A stretch of DNA of 64,000 bases from Sphagnum magellanicum (Eukaryota; Streptophyta; Sphagnopsida; Sphagnales; Sphagnaceae): positions 7,343,065 through 7,407,064 of the forward strand of contig CM038916.1 in the NCBI GenBank assembly GCA_021904315.1. The letters are read 5' to 3'. Each line of letters opens with the position of its first letter. Position 1 is the first letter of the stretch. The notes beneath the pieces are model-generated. The model searched no databases and was not told where the DNA came from. It saw only the letters and a program-made list of their open reading frames with translations. The position numbers were made by a program, and so were the translations under genes. Shown one piece after another: positions 50,658-61,000 of the stretch.

Positions 50658-52769
50658 ATGTCGAGCAACGGTGATCCTACTGTGAGCATGGTCGTTGGTG
50701 AGGACGCTACTGTCGTCGTTGCGTTCGATGACAACGACAACATGCAAGCGGCCGTGCATTCTGTCGCCAAGTCAAAGCGGAAGCGCCAAAAACACCAGTT
50801 TCCATGGGAGTATGTCAAGGATTGGTAAGACGGCGACTCCGCCAAGCATTGCGGAAAGCGCCAGTGCATGGTGTGTCGTAATTGGTATTCCGGATCGACC
50901 AATGCATCAGGCTGGAAAGCCCACATGAAGAGCGCGCACGGCATCACCGGCAACGACATCGCGTTGTCTGCCTCGTCCGGCAAGCTCATATTCCAGTCGA
51001 CATTCAGCAGCAAGCCCATGTTTTCGGAGCCCGTTCTACGCAAGTATGAAAATGCCGTCGTGGACTACGTCGTCGAAGGTGGCGTCACCCTACGCGCGGC
51101 TGGCGGCATTCATTTCAAAAAGTTCATTGTTTCGTTGACAAACGGATACGAGCCGCCATCGACTCGAACAATCCTACGACGGATCGCCGAGTTGTACTAC
51201 ATCTTGGAGCCATTGCTGGCGGCATTTTTGTGCAACCTCGATGTCGCCATCTCCCTGACGCTAGACGGTTGGTCGAATCGCAACCTGAAGGGCTTCTACA
51301 TTGTCACCGCGCATTGGGTCGACGTCATTTCTCTAACCAACAAGAACATTCTCTTGACGATCCTTGATGTCAAGTGCGGGACTGGCGTCAGCAACCGCGT
51401 CGGGGCTGCCCTGTTCGAGTACCTGAAGCGCCTAGGCCGGGATGTCGTGACGCGTTTGCTCAACGTTGTCCGTGACAATGGGATAGACGCGACGGTTGCT
51501 ATCGCGCGGCTCTTCCAGCTAGTCAATATTTTCGTCGGCAACAAGCATATGCGCAAGGTCAACAACGTCCGGTGTGCTGACCACTCCGTCCAGCTCGCTG
51601 TGCTCAAGGTGTTGACGTTCATTAAGGAGCCCACCGAGCAGCTACGAGATGCGCTGATCAAAATCCGCCGCAACAAAGTCATGCGACAACAGTATCGCAT
51701 CCAAGCCGCAACAGCCGCGCTTGCCAGCAAGGAGCCGACGCACCAGGACTCGCCCACGCGCTGGAACTCGACTCACGAGATGTGCGCCGACGCTTCTGGC
51801 AAGCGCATCATTTTGGACTGCATCATGGACCAGTACGCGGCCGACATTGGCCACGGTGCTCTCCCTGACCTAGAATGGCATGCCATTGACGACGTGTCGA
51901 CGTTCCTTCGTGCGCCGCGCCAGGTCATGGAGAGCCTCGCGGCCGATCACAAGCCGACGCTCGACCTAGTGTCGATGTCCGTCTCTCTACTCTTGAAGCA
52001 CTGTGACGACAACGAGCAGCAGTTGCAAGAGATCAACGGCAAGCTAACAGCGATCGGAATGAAAGCGAAGCTTGAGAAGTACAAGAATAAGCTGGTGCAG
52101 GAACCAACGATCATTGCGGCGTACTTGAACCCGCAGATCCCCAAGCCGACCGACCCGACGGAGCTGAAGCTCGTCGTCGATCTCGTTCGCAATTCGTTGC
52201 AACGTCGCTACTCGGCCGAGATGAGCTCTCACTAGAGCATCGAGCAGGAAGCGGCCGACAACTCACTTTTTGCCGCGATGTTTCAGCTGCAGCGCGACGT
52301 CGGTGGTAATGGCGACGAGGTCGACCAGTATCTATCGATCGACGTTGTCCATTCATCAGGGTTCATCGACGTCTTGTCGTGGTGGTCAGCCCAGAAGGAA
52401 TCGTTGCCGGGCCACTACCAGATGGCCATGGACTACCACGGAACGCCGGCGACGTCGACGCCATCAGAGCGGGTCAACAGCGCTGCCGGTCGTGAATTCA
52501 CATGCACCCGACAGTCGCAGTCATCGTCGGTGTTCATCATGACAATGTGCCTACGTTCGTGGATGAATGCCGGTATCCTCAAAGTGCCGACGAATCGAGC
52601 GCAGGCGACGGCTGCCCTCGGACAGGACGGCACCAACAATGTGGAGTCGGTCGTCCAGGAACTTGAGGAGGAACAGGAGGAGTGGGACGAGGAGATCCTT
52701 GACGATGGTGTCGTTCAGATACTCCACAACCAATTCGCCGACTTGGTCTCTGAATGCCAAGAACTTTGA
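50658..52769 (+). pseudogene. hAT transposase, open except for two stops
   Basis: A single frame of 704 codons from the ATG at 50658 to the terminator at 52767-52769. It is interrupted by TAA at 50826 (codon 57) and TAG at 52233 (codon 526), with no frameshift seen. A BED-type zinc finger follows the first stop (Cys70-x2-Cys73, His89, His94, with FPWEYVKDW just before). The RNase-H-like core has SLTLDGWSNR (first Asp, codon 203), VRDNGID (second Asp candidate), CADHSVQLAV and SPTRWNSTHEM. The hAT dimerisation region after codon 540 has LSWWSAQKESLPGHYQMA and TSTPSERVNSAAG. The product would cut and paste the element through its terminal repeats. The gene is much GC-richer than its surroundings. 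The TAG could come from a CAG by C-to-T change; the origin of the TAA is less clear. Confidence 0.9.
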
Positions 52770-52954
52770 GAGCTGAAGATGAAAGTACTAAAGAGAGAGG
52801 GAAAAGCGATCAAATGTTCAGATTGTTGAAAATAGTTGAGCAGCAAGGTTGTGACTCGACAATGTTTGTTTGATCCATGTGAACTCTGTACGAGATTAGA
52901 GCTCCTCCTCAATTTACATCTTGGCCCATCAAAATCTCTTGTTATTACAATGTC

Positions 52955-55645
52955 TAGTAAGGAATTAAGGTTTGAGCAACTAGAACAGCATTTCATCGAT
53001 GAGTACAAATCAACTGCCACCTTGTATTGGCACCAAAAGATTGGTGCTGAGATCATGTCAGTTACCAATGAGGATGAGATAAGGTCTTTGGCATTGTCTT
53101 TCACACCCCACCGTAAGTGACTATGGAGTTCTTTTCATCTGTTCGCCCCTGCCCAGAGCATTTTGTGAAGTCACCATCATATTCTGTTCCTACTGTGAAC
53201 CACATGTAGTACCATGTACTGATGCCAATGGAACTGCCTGCCATCTGCTGTTGTTTTTTATGATGCAAAATTCAAACAATACCCTTTTCCAGAAACTGGC
53301 ATCCCTAGTTTTGGTCTATAGCTCTTGTTGGTTTGTGTACGAGGCTAGAAGGTGGAAGGCAGGAATTCATTTTCTTGAAATGTCTGAAATTGCAGGAAAG
53401 ACTCCACAGGGATACCACACATATTGGAACACAGTGTGCTGTGCGGCTCAAGGAAATATCTGTTGAAGGAGCCATTTGTAGAACTGCTTAAGGGGAGTCT
53501 CCACACTTTCCTGAACACCTTTACTTACCCTGACCGCACCTGTTACCCTATCACATCCACAAACATCAAGGTATTTGTCTGTTTTGTTGATTGATGAATT
53601 GCATATTCCAATTTCAAAAATTGTTTGTCTACTTCATTCTTGTAGCTCATCACAGGAGGAGGAGCAGTGTATTATTATCATGAAACTGAGAACTAGCAAT
53701 GTCTTTGAGTTGTTTCTGAAAGCTATTTGACTAAAGGAATGAGAGTATTAGGAACTCTGGTACCTTTGCCACAACACTCTGCTGCACTATAGTTCTAACA
53801 CAATTGAACTTGCCCTTTGTTTTCCTGCAAGGTTGGGACTTGGGTCTTCTGGGATGGTTTAGGGTTTAGGGTTTAAACCCTAAACCTTCTACAATCTGGT
53901 GGATGTGTATCTAGATGCTATATTCCACCCTCATTGCGTGGATGAGGTACACACCTTTCAGTAGGAAGGGTGGCACTATGAGTTGAATGACCCATCTGAG
54001 GACATTACCTATAAGGGTAAAAAGGCTACCTGTGGTACACAATGATTCTGCTGCTGTCTACAATTCTATTTTTCTTTGTAAAAGTTGCAATTGTGACCAG
54101 GAAATTGAATTGTTGATTATGTAACATTTGGTATCTGAACCTGAAAGTGACAGTATGTGAAATGATGTTACTTCGATAAAGAGGTTTCTGTGTATATTCT
54201 AAGGAGGGCTACCTTTGATTATACATTGTTGAAGAGGTGATTGTGTCAAGTGTCTGACAACCATTCATTTTGTCTTGTGATGTTGTTACAGGAGTGGTGT
54301 TTAATGAGATGAAAGTCATGTCTAATGATATTTGCAAGTTGCACAGGACTGCTTTCCATCAGGTTCTTCAGGGGAACTCATCCATGTTCTACTCTGTAAA
54401 AGTTGCTGTTGATTTTGAGGAATGATGTCCTATTGGAAGTGCTCTTATCTTGTTGGGGCTCATAAAACTCCTGGAGGTTGGTTTTCATTTCTCAACATTT
54501 TCAATTTGAATTTGTGTTCTTGTACTCTTGTTCTGTCCATGCCTCTCTGGCCTGAGTTTACTGATGATCATGCAACAGTTCTGTAGATCTTTAGCCCTCC
54601 AGTCAATACTGAAGTATTTCAAGAACTGGAAACAGGAAAGGAGTGAAATAAAGTGAAAAGTTGGATGCTTCTCAACATCATCACCCCTGGGTTTCAGCTT
54701 CCTTGGTGCTGGTGGACTGGCAAAAGATTCAAGAAAGATTTCCAGTAATAAAACTAGGCAAGTATAAAAAGACTTGTGGTCCATTCACTGAATATTGATG
54801 AGTAGGGCTTCAATGGAGGCAATCTAATCAACTACTTGTGTTGGATGTCTGATCCTTCATTGTGAAACTTGGCAGTGAACTTGCAATTTGTATGACCCAG
54901 TAGTTAATATAATAGAGTAATGCTATGGATGTGTGACCCATTGAACAATCCTGTTTCCTGAACAATTTTTTTGGGAAATTTGGGTGTAGTAGTTTCATGT
55001 TGGCTACAAGTGACAATTGTGATTTAGTTTACTCCACTAAAAGACAAGCAATTATATATATATGGAGTTGTACTTCTACCAATTGTCAAAAATCATAGAG
55101 AATGGGTAGAAATGGAGAAATAAAATTGGGCTTGGGCCGTGTCTCTCAGCAGGCTTGGACCCTAGTTCAAAAATGGATTTGCTGTTAGGTTTTTGTGGTT
55201 CGTCTTCACAACATGGCGATTAGAAATTTCTCAAGGTTTAATCAAGTTGGGTTTGAGAAAGATATGGTGACTGATGAAGTATAAAATTTGCAAGTGCAGG
55301 CTTTATTTCCTGACAACGCGTATGGTGTTGATAGTGGTGGACCTCCCACTGTTATTCCAAATCTGACCTTTCAACAATTCCAGGTTTGTTTTTTGTTTCT
55401 TTGTGGGTGGACAAGCAAATATATGTTCCAAGCTATTGTTGGAGCAGCACTAGGCAAGTTCAAGATGTTGGAGTATTAATGCTGTTTGTGGTGATTTTTT
55501 TTCTGGCTAGAAGCATGGTACATTTTTCTCCACATGAAACTGTTTTGTGTGTGTGAAGGCAAGTCTTACTGCCCCATCCTCAGCTCTCCTTTATGTTCAT
55601 GACAGGAATTTCGTGCCAAGTTTTATCATCCAAGCAATGATCTAG
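52955..55645 (+). pseudogene. PreP: Captured fragment of a presequence protease (PreP) gene
   Basis: Six exon-like blocks match plant PreP, the M16C zinc metalloprotease that degrades targeting peptides in mitochondria and plastids: about 52955-53112 (TATLYWHQKIGAEIMSV), 53396-53570 (GIPHILEHSVLCGSRKY with the inverted zinc motif HxxEH intact, then EPFVELLKGSLHTFLN), 53887-54016 (FYNLVDVYLDAIFHPHC), 54292-54361 (GVVFNEMK), 55300-55383 (AYGVDSGG and IPNLTFQQFQ) and 55606-55645 (EFRAKFYHPSN). Most splice sites are still GT-AG in matching phase. Defects: a frame slip near the end of block 1, a TAG in place of Gln in block 3 (HTFQ then EGWHYELN), loss of the acceptor before block 3, and no 5' transit-peptide part or C-terminal two thirds. 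It covers only part of the N-terminal catalytic domain. It lies wholly inside the hAT element and, with introns kept, was taken up as genomic DNA. Confidence 0.9.
53863..53886. repeat. Telomere-like perfect palindrome
   Basis: A 24-bp perfect palindrome in which TTTAGGG units meet CCCTAAA units head to head. It abuts directly the first Phe codon of PreP block 3 and replaces its splice acceptor. Confidence 0.85.
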
Positions 55646-55663
55646 TAATCATGCACAATGATT

Positions 55664-55805
55664 ACTGGGTAATTACCCGGTTGAAGGGGTAGGGAAAGGT
55701 AAAAACATTTTACTGGGTAATTACCCGGTTGAAGGGGTAGGGAAAGGTAAAAACATTTTACTGGGTAATTACCCGGTTGAAGGGGTAGGGAAAGGTAAAA
55801 GTAAA
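55664..55805. repeat. 48-bp subterminal tandem repeat of the hAT element
   Basis: Nearly three identical units start ACTGGGTAATTACCCGG at 55664, 55712 and 55760. GGGTAATTACCC is palindromic. Related ACCCGGTAATTAC motifs lie near the left end, so these may be transposase-binding sites. Confidence 0.85.
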
Positions 55806-55901
55806 GGTAGGCGTGGGCGAATTGGGTAAGGGTAATGGTAAGGTAAGGGTAGGAGACAATGTATTACACGTTAACCTTTTACCCTACCTTGCCGAGGCTT
55901 A

Positions 55902-56365
55902 CCACCAATAGCCATTAATAAAATAACCATCAATAGTCATTAATAAAATACCCACCAATAGCCATTAATAAAATACCCACCAATAGCCATTAATAAAATA
56001 GCCACTAATAGCCATTAATAAATTAATCACGAATAACCATTAATAGAATAGCCACAGTAACCATTAATAAAATAACCACCAATAGCCATAATATAATAAT
56101 CACCAGTAGCAAGTAAGAGAATAACCACCAATAGCCATTAATAGAATAACCACGAATACCCACTAATAGAATAACCACGAATAGCCACCAATAGAATAAC
56201 CAGGAATAGCCACCAATAGAATAACCAGGAATAGCCACCAATAGAATAACTACTAATGGCCTTTAATAGAATAACCACCAATAACTATTAATAGAATAAC
56301 CATTAAAAAACATTAATATCCACAAATAGAATAGGTACCAATAGCACTAATAAAAGAACAACTAA
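55902..56365. repeat. 25-bp tandem array, right part
   Basis: Continuation of the array interrupted by the hAT insertion. The units become more diverged to the right (AATAACCACGAATAGCC variants). Confidence 0.9.
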
Positions 56366-56880
56366 TAGCCATATATTATAATTGCTTAGGATTGCCAAAA
56401 ATAATTTAAAGTGAAATAATTTATAATAAACAAAAATAACTTAAGGTGAAATAATTTTCAATAGCCAAAAATAACATAGAATAAACAAAAAAAACTTACA
56501 ATAGTTGAAAATAGCCTAAGGTGAAATAAGTTAAAATATCCAAAAATAATTTATAATAACTACAAGTAGTCTAAATTGAAATAATCTACAATAGCCAAAA
56601 ATAACATAGAATAACCAAAAGGACTTACAATAATTGAAAATAACCTAAGATGAAATAAATTAAAATAGCCAAAAGTAATTTATAATAACTACAAGTAGTC
56701 TAAATTGAATAATGTACAATAACAAAAAAAACATAAAATAACCCAAAAAAATTACAATAGCTAAAAATAGCCTAAGGTGAAATAAGTTAAAATAGCCCAA
56801 AATAACTTAAAATAACCAAAAATAATTATAAATAGCCATAAATAGCCATATATAATGTAGGGTGAAATAATTTCAATTAA
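56366..56880. repeat. Tandem repeat of about 129 bp
   Basis: Three units share CTTACAATAGTTGAAAATAG, CCTAAGGTGAAATAA and TATAATAACTACAAGTAGTC. Their CTTACA points are near 56495, 56624 and 56751. More diverged copies flank them. Confidence 0.75.
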
Positions 56881-57220
56881 TGAAAAATAATCATATAATA
56901 ATTGAAAGTAGCTTAACATAGGTAGTATTATTATCTTAACAAAAACAAATTCATTTATTAAATTTTTTTTTCAAAAGAATGGTCATTGAAATGTTATTGA
57001 ATAATGATATTCAATTTTTTTTTTGTTCAAATGATTTTTAAATTTTCAAAAAGAAATAAATGTAATTATGTACATTATTGAATTTCTTAAAAAAGTAAAC
57101 TCGAATCATTTCATTTGAACAAAATCTCAATAAAATATGAATTTTCAAAGTTTATGTTTTTGTAATGTTTAAAATGAAGTATTTGATAAATAGAATGTAA
57201 TGTAACATAACATCACAACA

Positions 57221-57430
57221 AGCGGTATGGCTTGATGTTAAGGATGTTTGACCATATTCCAAAGGTTAAAGGATCAAACCTCATGGGTGGTGTTGTGTGT
57301 GGTCAATAATGGTATGTTGATCAAATACTCTCCTATTGAATTCCAAGGCTAGGTGCCTAGGTTGATTACGTGACCTACCTACCTAAGTTAAGTTTTTAAC
57401 CTAGCGTAGGTAGTGACATGTGTCAATAAA
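57221..57430 (+). repeat. tRNA-like module, copy B
   Basis: AGCGGTATGGCTTGATG (A-box-like), then AAGGATCAAACCTCATGGG (B-box-like), CTAGGTGCCTAGG sequence and GTAGTGACATGTGTCAA. It points toward the right end of its CACTA element, 292 bp away. Homology with the copy A region extends about 250 bp upstream of the module. Confidence 0.55.
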
Positions 57431-60400
57431 TAATAGGCTTTAAAAATCATGAAATTATCAATAATATTATATATTAAATAATTAAATTTTAATAAATTTC
57501 CATACTTGTTAGTTAATTAACTAGCAAGTGAATGGTTTGGTAAATTTATATTTCACTTAAAAGTAACCTTGTTTCACTAGGTACTAGTGAAACAACTCAT
57601 TATCCGTAGCAACTGGTGCCCGTTCACTAAGGGGTTAAACAATTTCACTAGGTAAAACTGTCCAAATTCACTAAAAAATCTAGTGAAACCCATAGTGAAC
57701 TAGGACGCATTTCCTAATAGTGTAAAGTAAGTTAAATTATGTTAAAATATGTCAATCTAGGTTATGTTAAACTAAATTAGATTACTTAAACGTTTGTTTG
57801 TCCATTTCAATTGAATTTGGTTATACTATTTCAAATTCAAATATTGTTTTCAATATGAATACATTAGGTATGTAGTCATATTCTTAATCATAATTATTTT
57901 AAATCCTAATTATAATCATATGTATAGTTATGTAGTCATAATTTTAACTATAGTCATTAAGGTGGTAGTGATTAAATATCACATATGATTCATGACTATG
58001 TTTGGACATTATTCGCAACATGTCCTAGTCATAAAAACCACATTTTGGTGTTGTGAAGTCCTTGATCAATTTATGGTCAATTGTCCATATTACAATTATT
58101 ATGAATTAATGCAAAAAGAATGCATAAAATGATCCAATTGATTTTTAAAATTTTGTAAAGGAAAACCATGTTTCCCTTTATGCAACTACATGTTCATTAG
58201 GTCAATTTGATGGGAAAAAAACCATACAAAAATTTCAAAGTTTTAAAATTTTGAAATAAAAGGTTAGAAGGGAAATGATTATTTTATTAAATCATTTGGT
58301 TAATTTTTTACTTTGTAGGTTCAAAAAACTTAACTATAAATGCAAGTCATGTGTAGGAAATAATCAAGCACAAAACATGTTTAGTTGATTTTTAAAACCC
58401 ATTTTGGCATTTTTATGTTTCTACTTGTAAACCAAAATATTCATGCACAATTATGTGAAAGATTACCATTAGTATTGCATGAATTATTTTATTTTGGACT
58501 ATTCAAATTTTCTTACTTATATTTGATTCATGTAAATGTTATTTGTAGAAAGTAACCTTTAAAAAGTCATGGAGCCAATTTTCCTTTTTTAGGTATCCTA
58601 ATTATGAATGGATTTGGGGACCCATTATTTGATGATCCAAATTGCTTTTCCTAGTAACTATACCACTTTTAAAACCAAAAGCATTTCTAGCACAATAGGC
58701 ATGGGATTAATGTCAAGTACCTTCTTCATTAATTCCAAACATAATAAAACACAGTGAGGGAAATGAACTAATCCCATCCATATGTAAAAGTCACATCAAC
58801 AACTCATGTTCATGTATCTAGAGTCATAGCCCATGCACCTACTCACATTCATGCACTAATTGCAATAGCCCCAACTCCCATTCCACACATATGAGGAATT
58901 CATCATCATCATCATCATATACATCTACATTTAGGTTATGTTTTATTGCATTTTAAAACTTCTTTTATATTTTATCCTTTCACCTTCACTTAATTGTCCA
59001 CATTTTCATGCATTCACATCTATAGTTCATTATTAGATGGTAGTTCCTACTTAATTTTTGCACCTAGTACATATTCACCACATCCAATACCAATGTTTTT
59101 TCCAAGCCACTTTCAAAATATTACTCACAAGCTAGTACAATTTTTTACACCCAATGATTTTTTTAACACCTTTGAATATTTGGGTTGACATGTTGTTGGT
59201 GTGTTAAATGTAAATAAGGAGCTACTTCCTTGTGGGTTTTATGAAAAATTTGAACATGAATAGGAGTTTGAGGTCATGGAAGGTAATGATGTGCATTACA
59301 TATTTTATTCTTTCCATATGTTACCTTAGTGTTGAGGTTCCAAGTGGTTGTGAAGGATTGGTGATCAAAATGGATTGTGTTGAAAGTATGTTAGAAATCA
59401 TTTCTATTCAATGTTGTTAATTTGTGTGCATGGATGTTTGAAACATGAAGAGATTCATGCATGGACCCATTGATTGTATTTGGATCAATTATGTTAGGGT
59501 TCCCAAAGGCAACTTAGGGAAAGTAGCAATATGGTCATTCCAAGGTTACATAGCTAAGTTACAATAGGTTGTGAAATTAAATTAAAATTTGACTTCTTAT
59601 TTACTATTCATATAATGGACCTTTTCACACCTAAAAGGTAATTTGGTTATTGTTCTCATTTGCACACTTGGTTTTTAAAAATAATTGTTGGTGTGCATGT
59701 ATTTTGTACTCCTAACATACCTTGGATGGCAAGAACAAATATTTTGAATCTAGAATTTCAAAGAGAGAATTTTTTTTAAAAAATGATTTATTTTGTAAAA
59801 CTCCACACCAACTTTCCTGCAAGCCCCACAATGGATACTTTTCTTTGTGTAACACCAATTTCGATAATGCCCCAATGTAATATATTTTCCATGTCATAAA
59901 AAATGTTAATAATAAAAACATTAGTAATTGAAATGCATTGAGAATATTTGGATGTCGTCATATGATAGGCTTGGAGTAATTGGACATAATTATACCATCT
60001 TTGTGTTTTGAAGTTTGATGGTTCTTATAACTATTACCAAAATGCTTCCAGTTTTATAAGTATGAATTTTGACGTTGCTTCCCATTTGTGAATTAGCTTC
60101 CATCTTGTTGATTTACTTTCACTAACAATAATTTGACTAATGTTGTATCATTAAAAGATGGATCATATTTTGAAAATAGATTTGTTTTCAAGCCATTTGT
60201 GTTGACAAATTGCGATTATTTATAAGCGATATTCAAAATTGATATTTCCAAATATATTACATTTTCAAATGCCTCCAAATATATTCATCATACCTCCAAG
60301 TTTTATTACATGCATTTTCATATTAAAATCATTTATGAATATACAAATGGAATTGAATGTTAAAATCATACTAAATGAGACTGAATGTTGAAATCATCTA

Positions 60401-60449
60401 CAATGTATATTTTTTAGTCTATAGCCCAACCCCCTTCATTGTGCTTTTG

Positions 60450-61000
60450 TACCTTTGGAAAACTTGGATGAATAGGGGTGCGCTAATGATTTTGTAATGT
60501 TTAAATGTAAGGTGTGTGAATTATGAAATATTGAACAATATTGTGATTGAAAAATGAATAAAATCAAAATCCAAAATTTAAAGAAAATTTGGGGGTGCCA
60601 TTTGTACTATGGAAAAACCCTTGATGAATATGATTTCATGGAGGTTTCATGGAGGTGTTTTTCATAATTTTAAAACCTAAGATGCAAGAAATATTGAATT
60701 TGAGTAATTTATGTCATTTTAGTTCAATAACAATCAATTTAAAAAATTTAATAGAAATTAGATTTGATATTTAAACAAAAAAATTGTGAAGATTTTTTGG
60801 TGAGAAAAAAAGGATTATCACTCATACATAGATTTTAAATTATAAAACTCAAAATCTCCATATTTTGAAGCAAAACAATTGAAATCATGAAAGGTATATG
60901 ATAAGTTTCAACATGTTGCCAATAAATAGTGGGGTCCAAAACAATTAAATATATTGTTAACCTATAGCAAAATTTGGTTAAATCCTATGTGGACAATTAC
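60450..61000 (-). repeat. Dispersed repeat R2, inverted copy
   Basis: Read on the minus strand, it contains AGGATTTAACCAAATTTTGC and CTATAGG near 60955-60995, then two CCTATTCATC/TATTCATCAAGGG motifs with TTTTCC near 60610 and 60465. This is the same order as in the plus-strand copy at 35373-35660. Shorter copies are at 345-415 and 30785-30830. The class is unknown. Confidence 0.55.

Larger units (their letters stand above)
50353..55901 (+). mobile_element. hAT transposon, 5549 bp, with captured PreP gene fragment
   Basis: Both ends are readable. Terminal inverted repeats of about 22 bp (TAGGCCTCGGCAAGGTA at left, TAAGCCTCGGCAAGGTA inverted at right) differ at two positions. The 8-bp target duplication CCACCAAT is exact (50345-50352 and 55902-55909), and removing the element restores a continuous 25-bp repeat unit. 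Subterminal GGTAATTACCCGG-like motifs occur at both ends (about 50480-50512 and 55664-55800). Cargo in order: a GC-rich transposase gene (50658-52769), a host PreP gene fragment (about 52955-55645) and a 48-bp subterminal repeat. Similar ends and a recoverable duplication indicate a fairly young insertion. Confidence 0.92.
49172..57722. mobile_element. CACTA element, 8.55 kb, carrying a nested hAT
   Basis: The left end CACTACTACCAAAATC (49172) and inverted right end CACTATTAGGAAATGC (ending 57722) share CACTA and a diverged terminal repeat. The 3-bp duplication TAA is present on both sides (49169-49171, 57723-57725). Subterminal AGTGAAA/TTTCACTA motifs are dense at both ends (49255-49300; 57540-57700), a CACTA hallmark. 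Without the hAT insertion the element is about 3 kb and non-autonomous. It holds a 25-bp tandem array, a 129-bp tandem repeat and a tRNA-like module. Confidence 0.8.
46830..58055. mobile_element. Outer CACTA-like element, 11.2 kb with nested insertions
   Basis: Terminal inverted repeats CACAACATCAAAATGTGG (left, 46830) and CACAACACCAAAATGTGG (right, inverted, ending 58055) match at 17 of 18 positions. A 3-bp duplication AAG flanks them (46827-46829 and 58056-58058). Subterminal TAGTCAT/ATGACTA motifs are dense at both ends, as in CACTA-type elements, though the ends begin CACAA rather than CACTA. Its own sequence is 46830-49171 plus 57726-58055, about 2.7 kb: a tRNA-like module, a satellite-like tract and terminal regions, without transposase. 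The remainder is the inserted CACTA element. Confidence 0.75.

Noticed and set aside
50820-50850. Possible intron that would remove the first stop in the hAT transposase (GGTAAG at the stop)
   Set aside because: No acceptor at a workable distance keeps the frame, and the zinc finger continues in the same frame right after the stop.
52836-53120. 94-codon frame as a gene of its own
   Set aside because: Its second half is the first recognisable block of the PreP fragment, which ends at a splice donor at 53112 and continues at 53396.
53636-53700. Open piece reading LITGGGAVYYYHETEN as another PreP exon
   Set aside because: PreP block 2 ends with TSTNIK and block 3 continues with FYNLVDV, so nothing is missing in between except one or two residues; this is intron.
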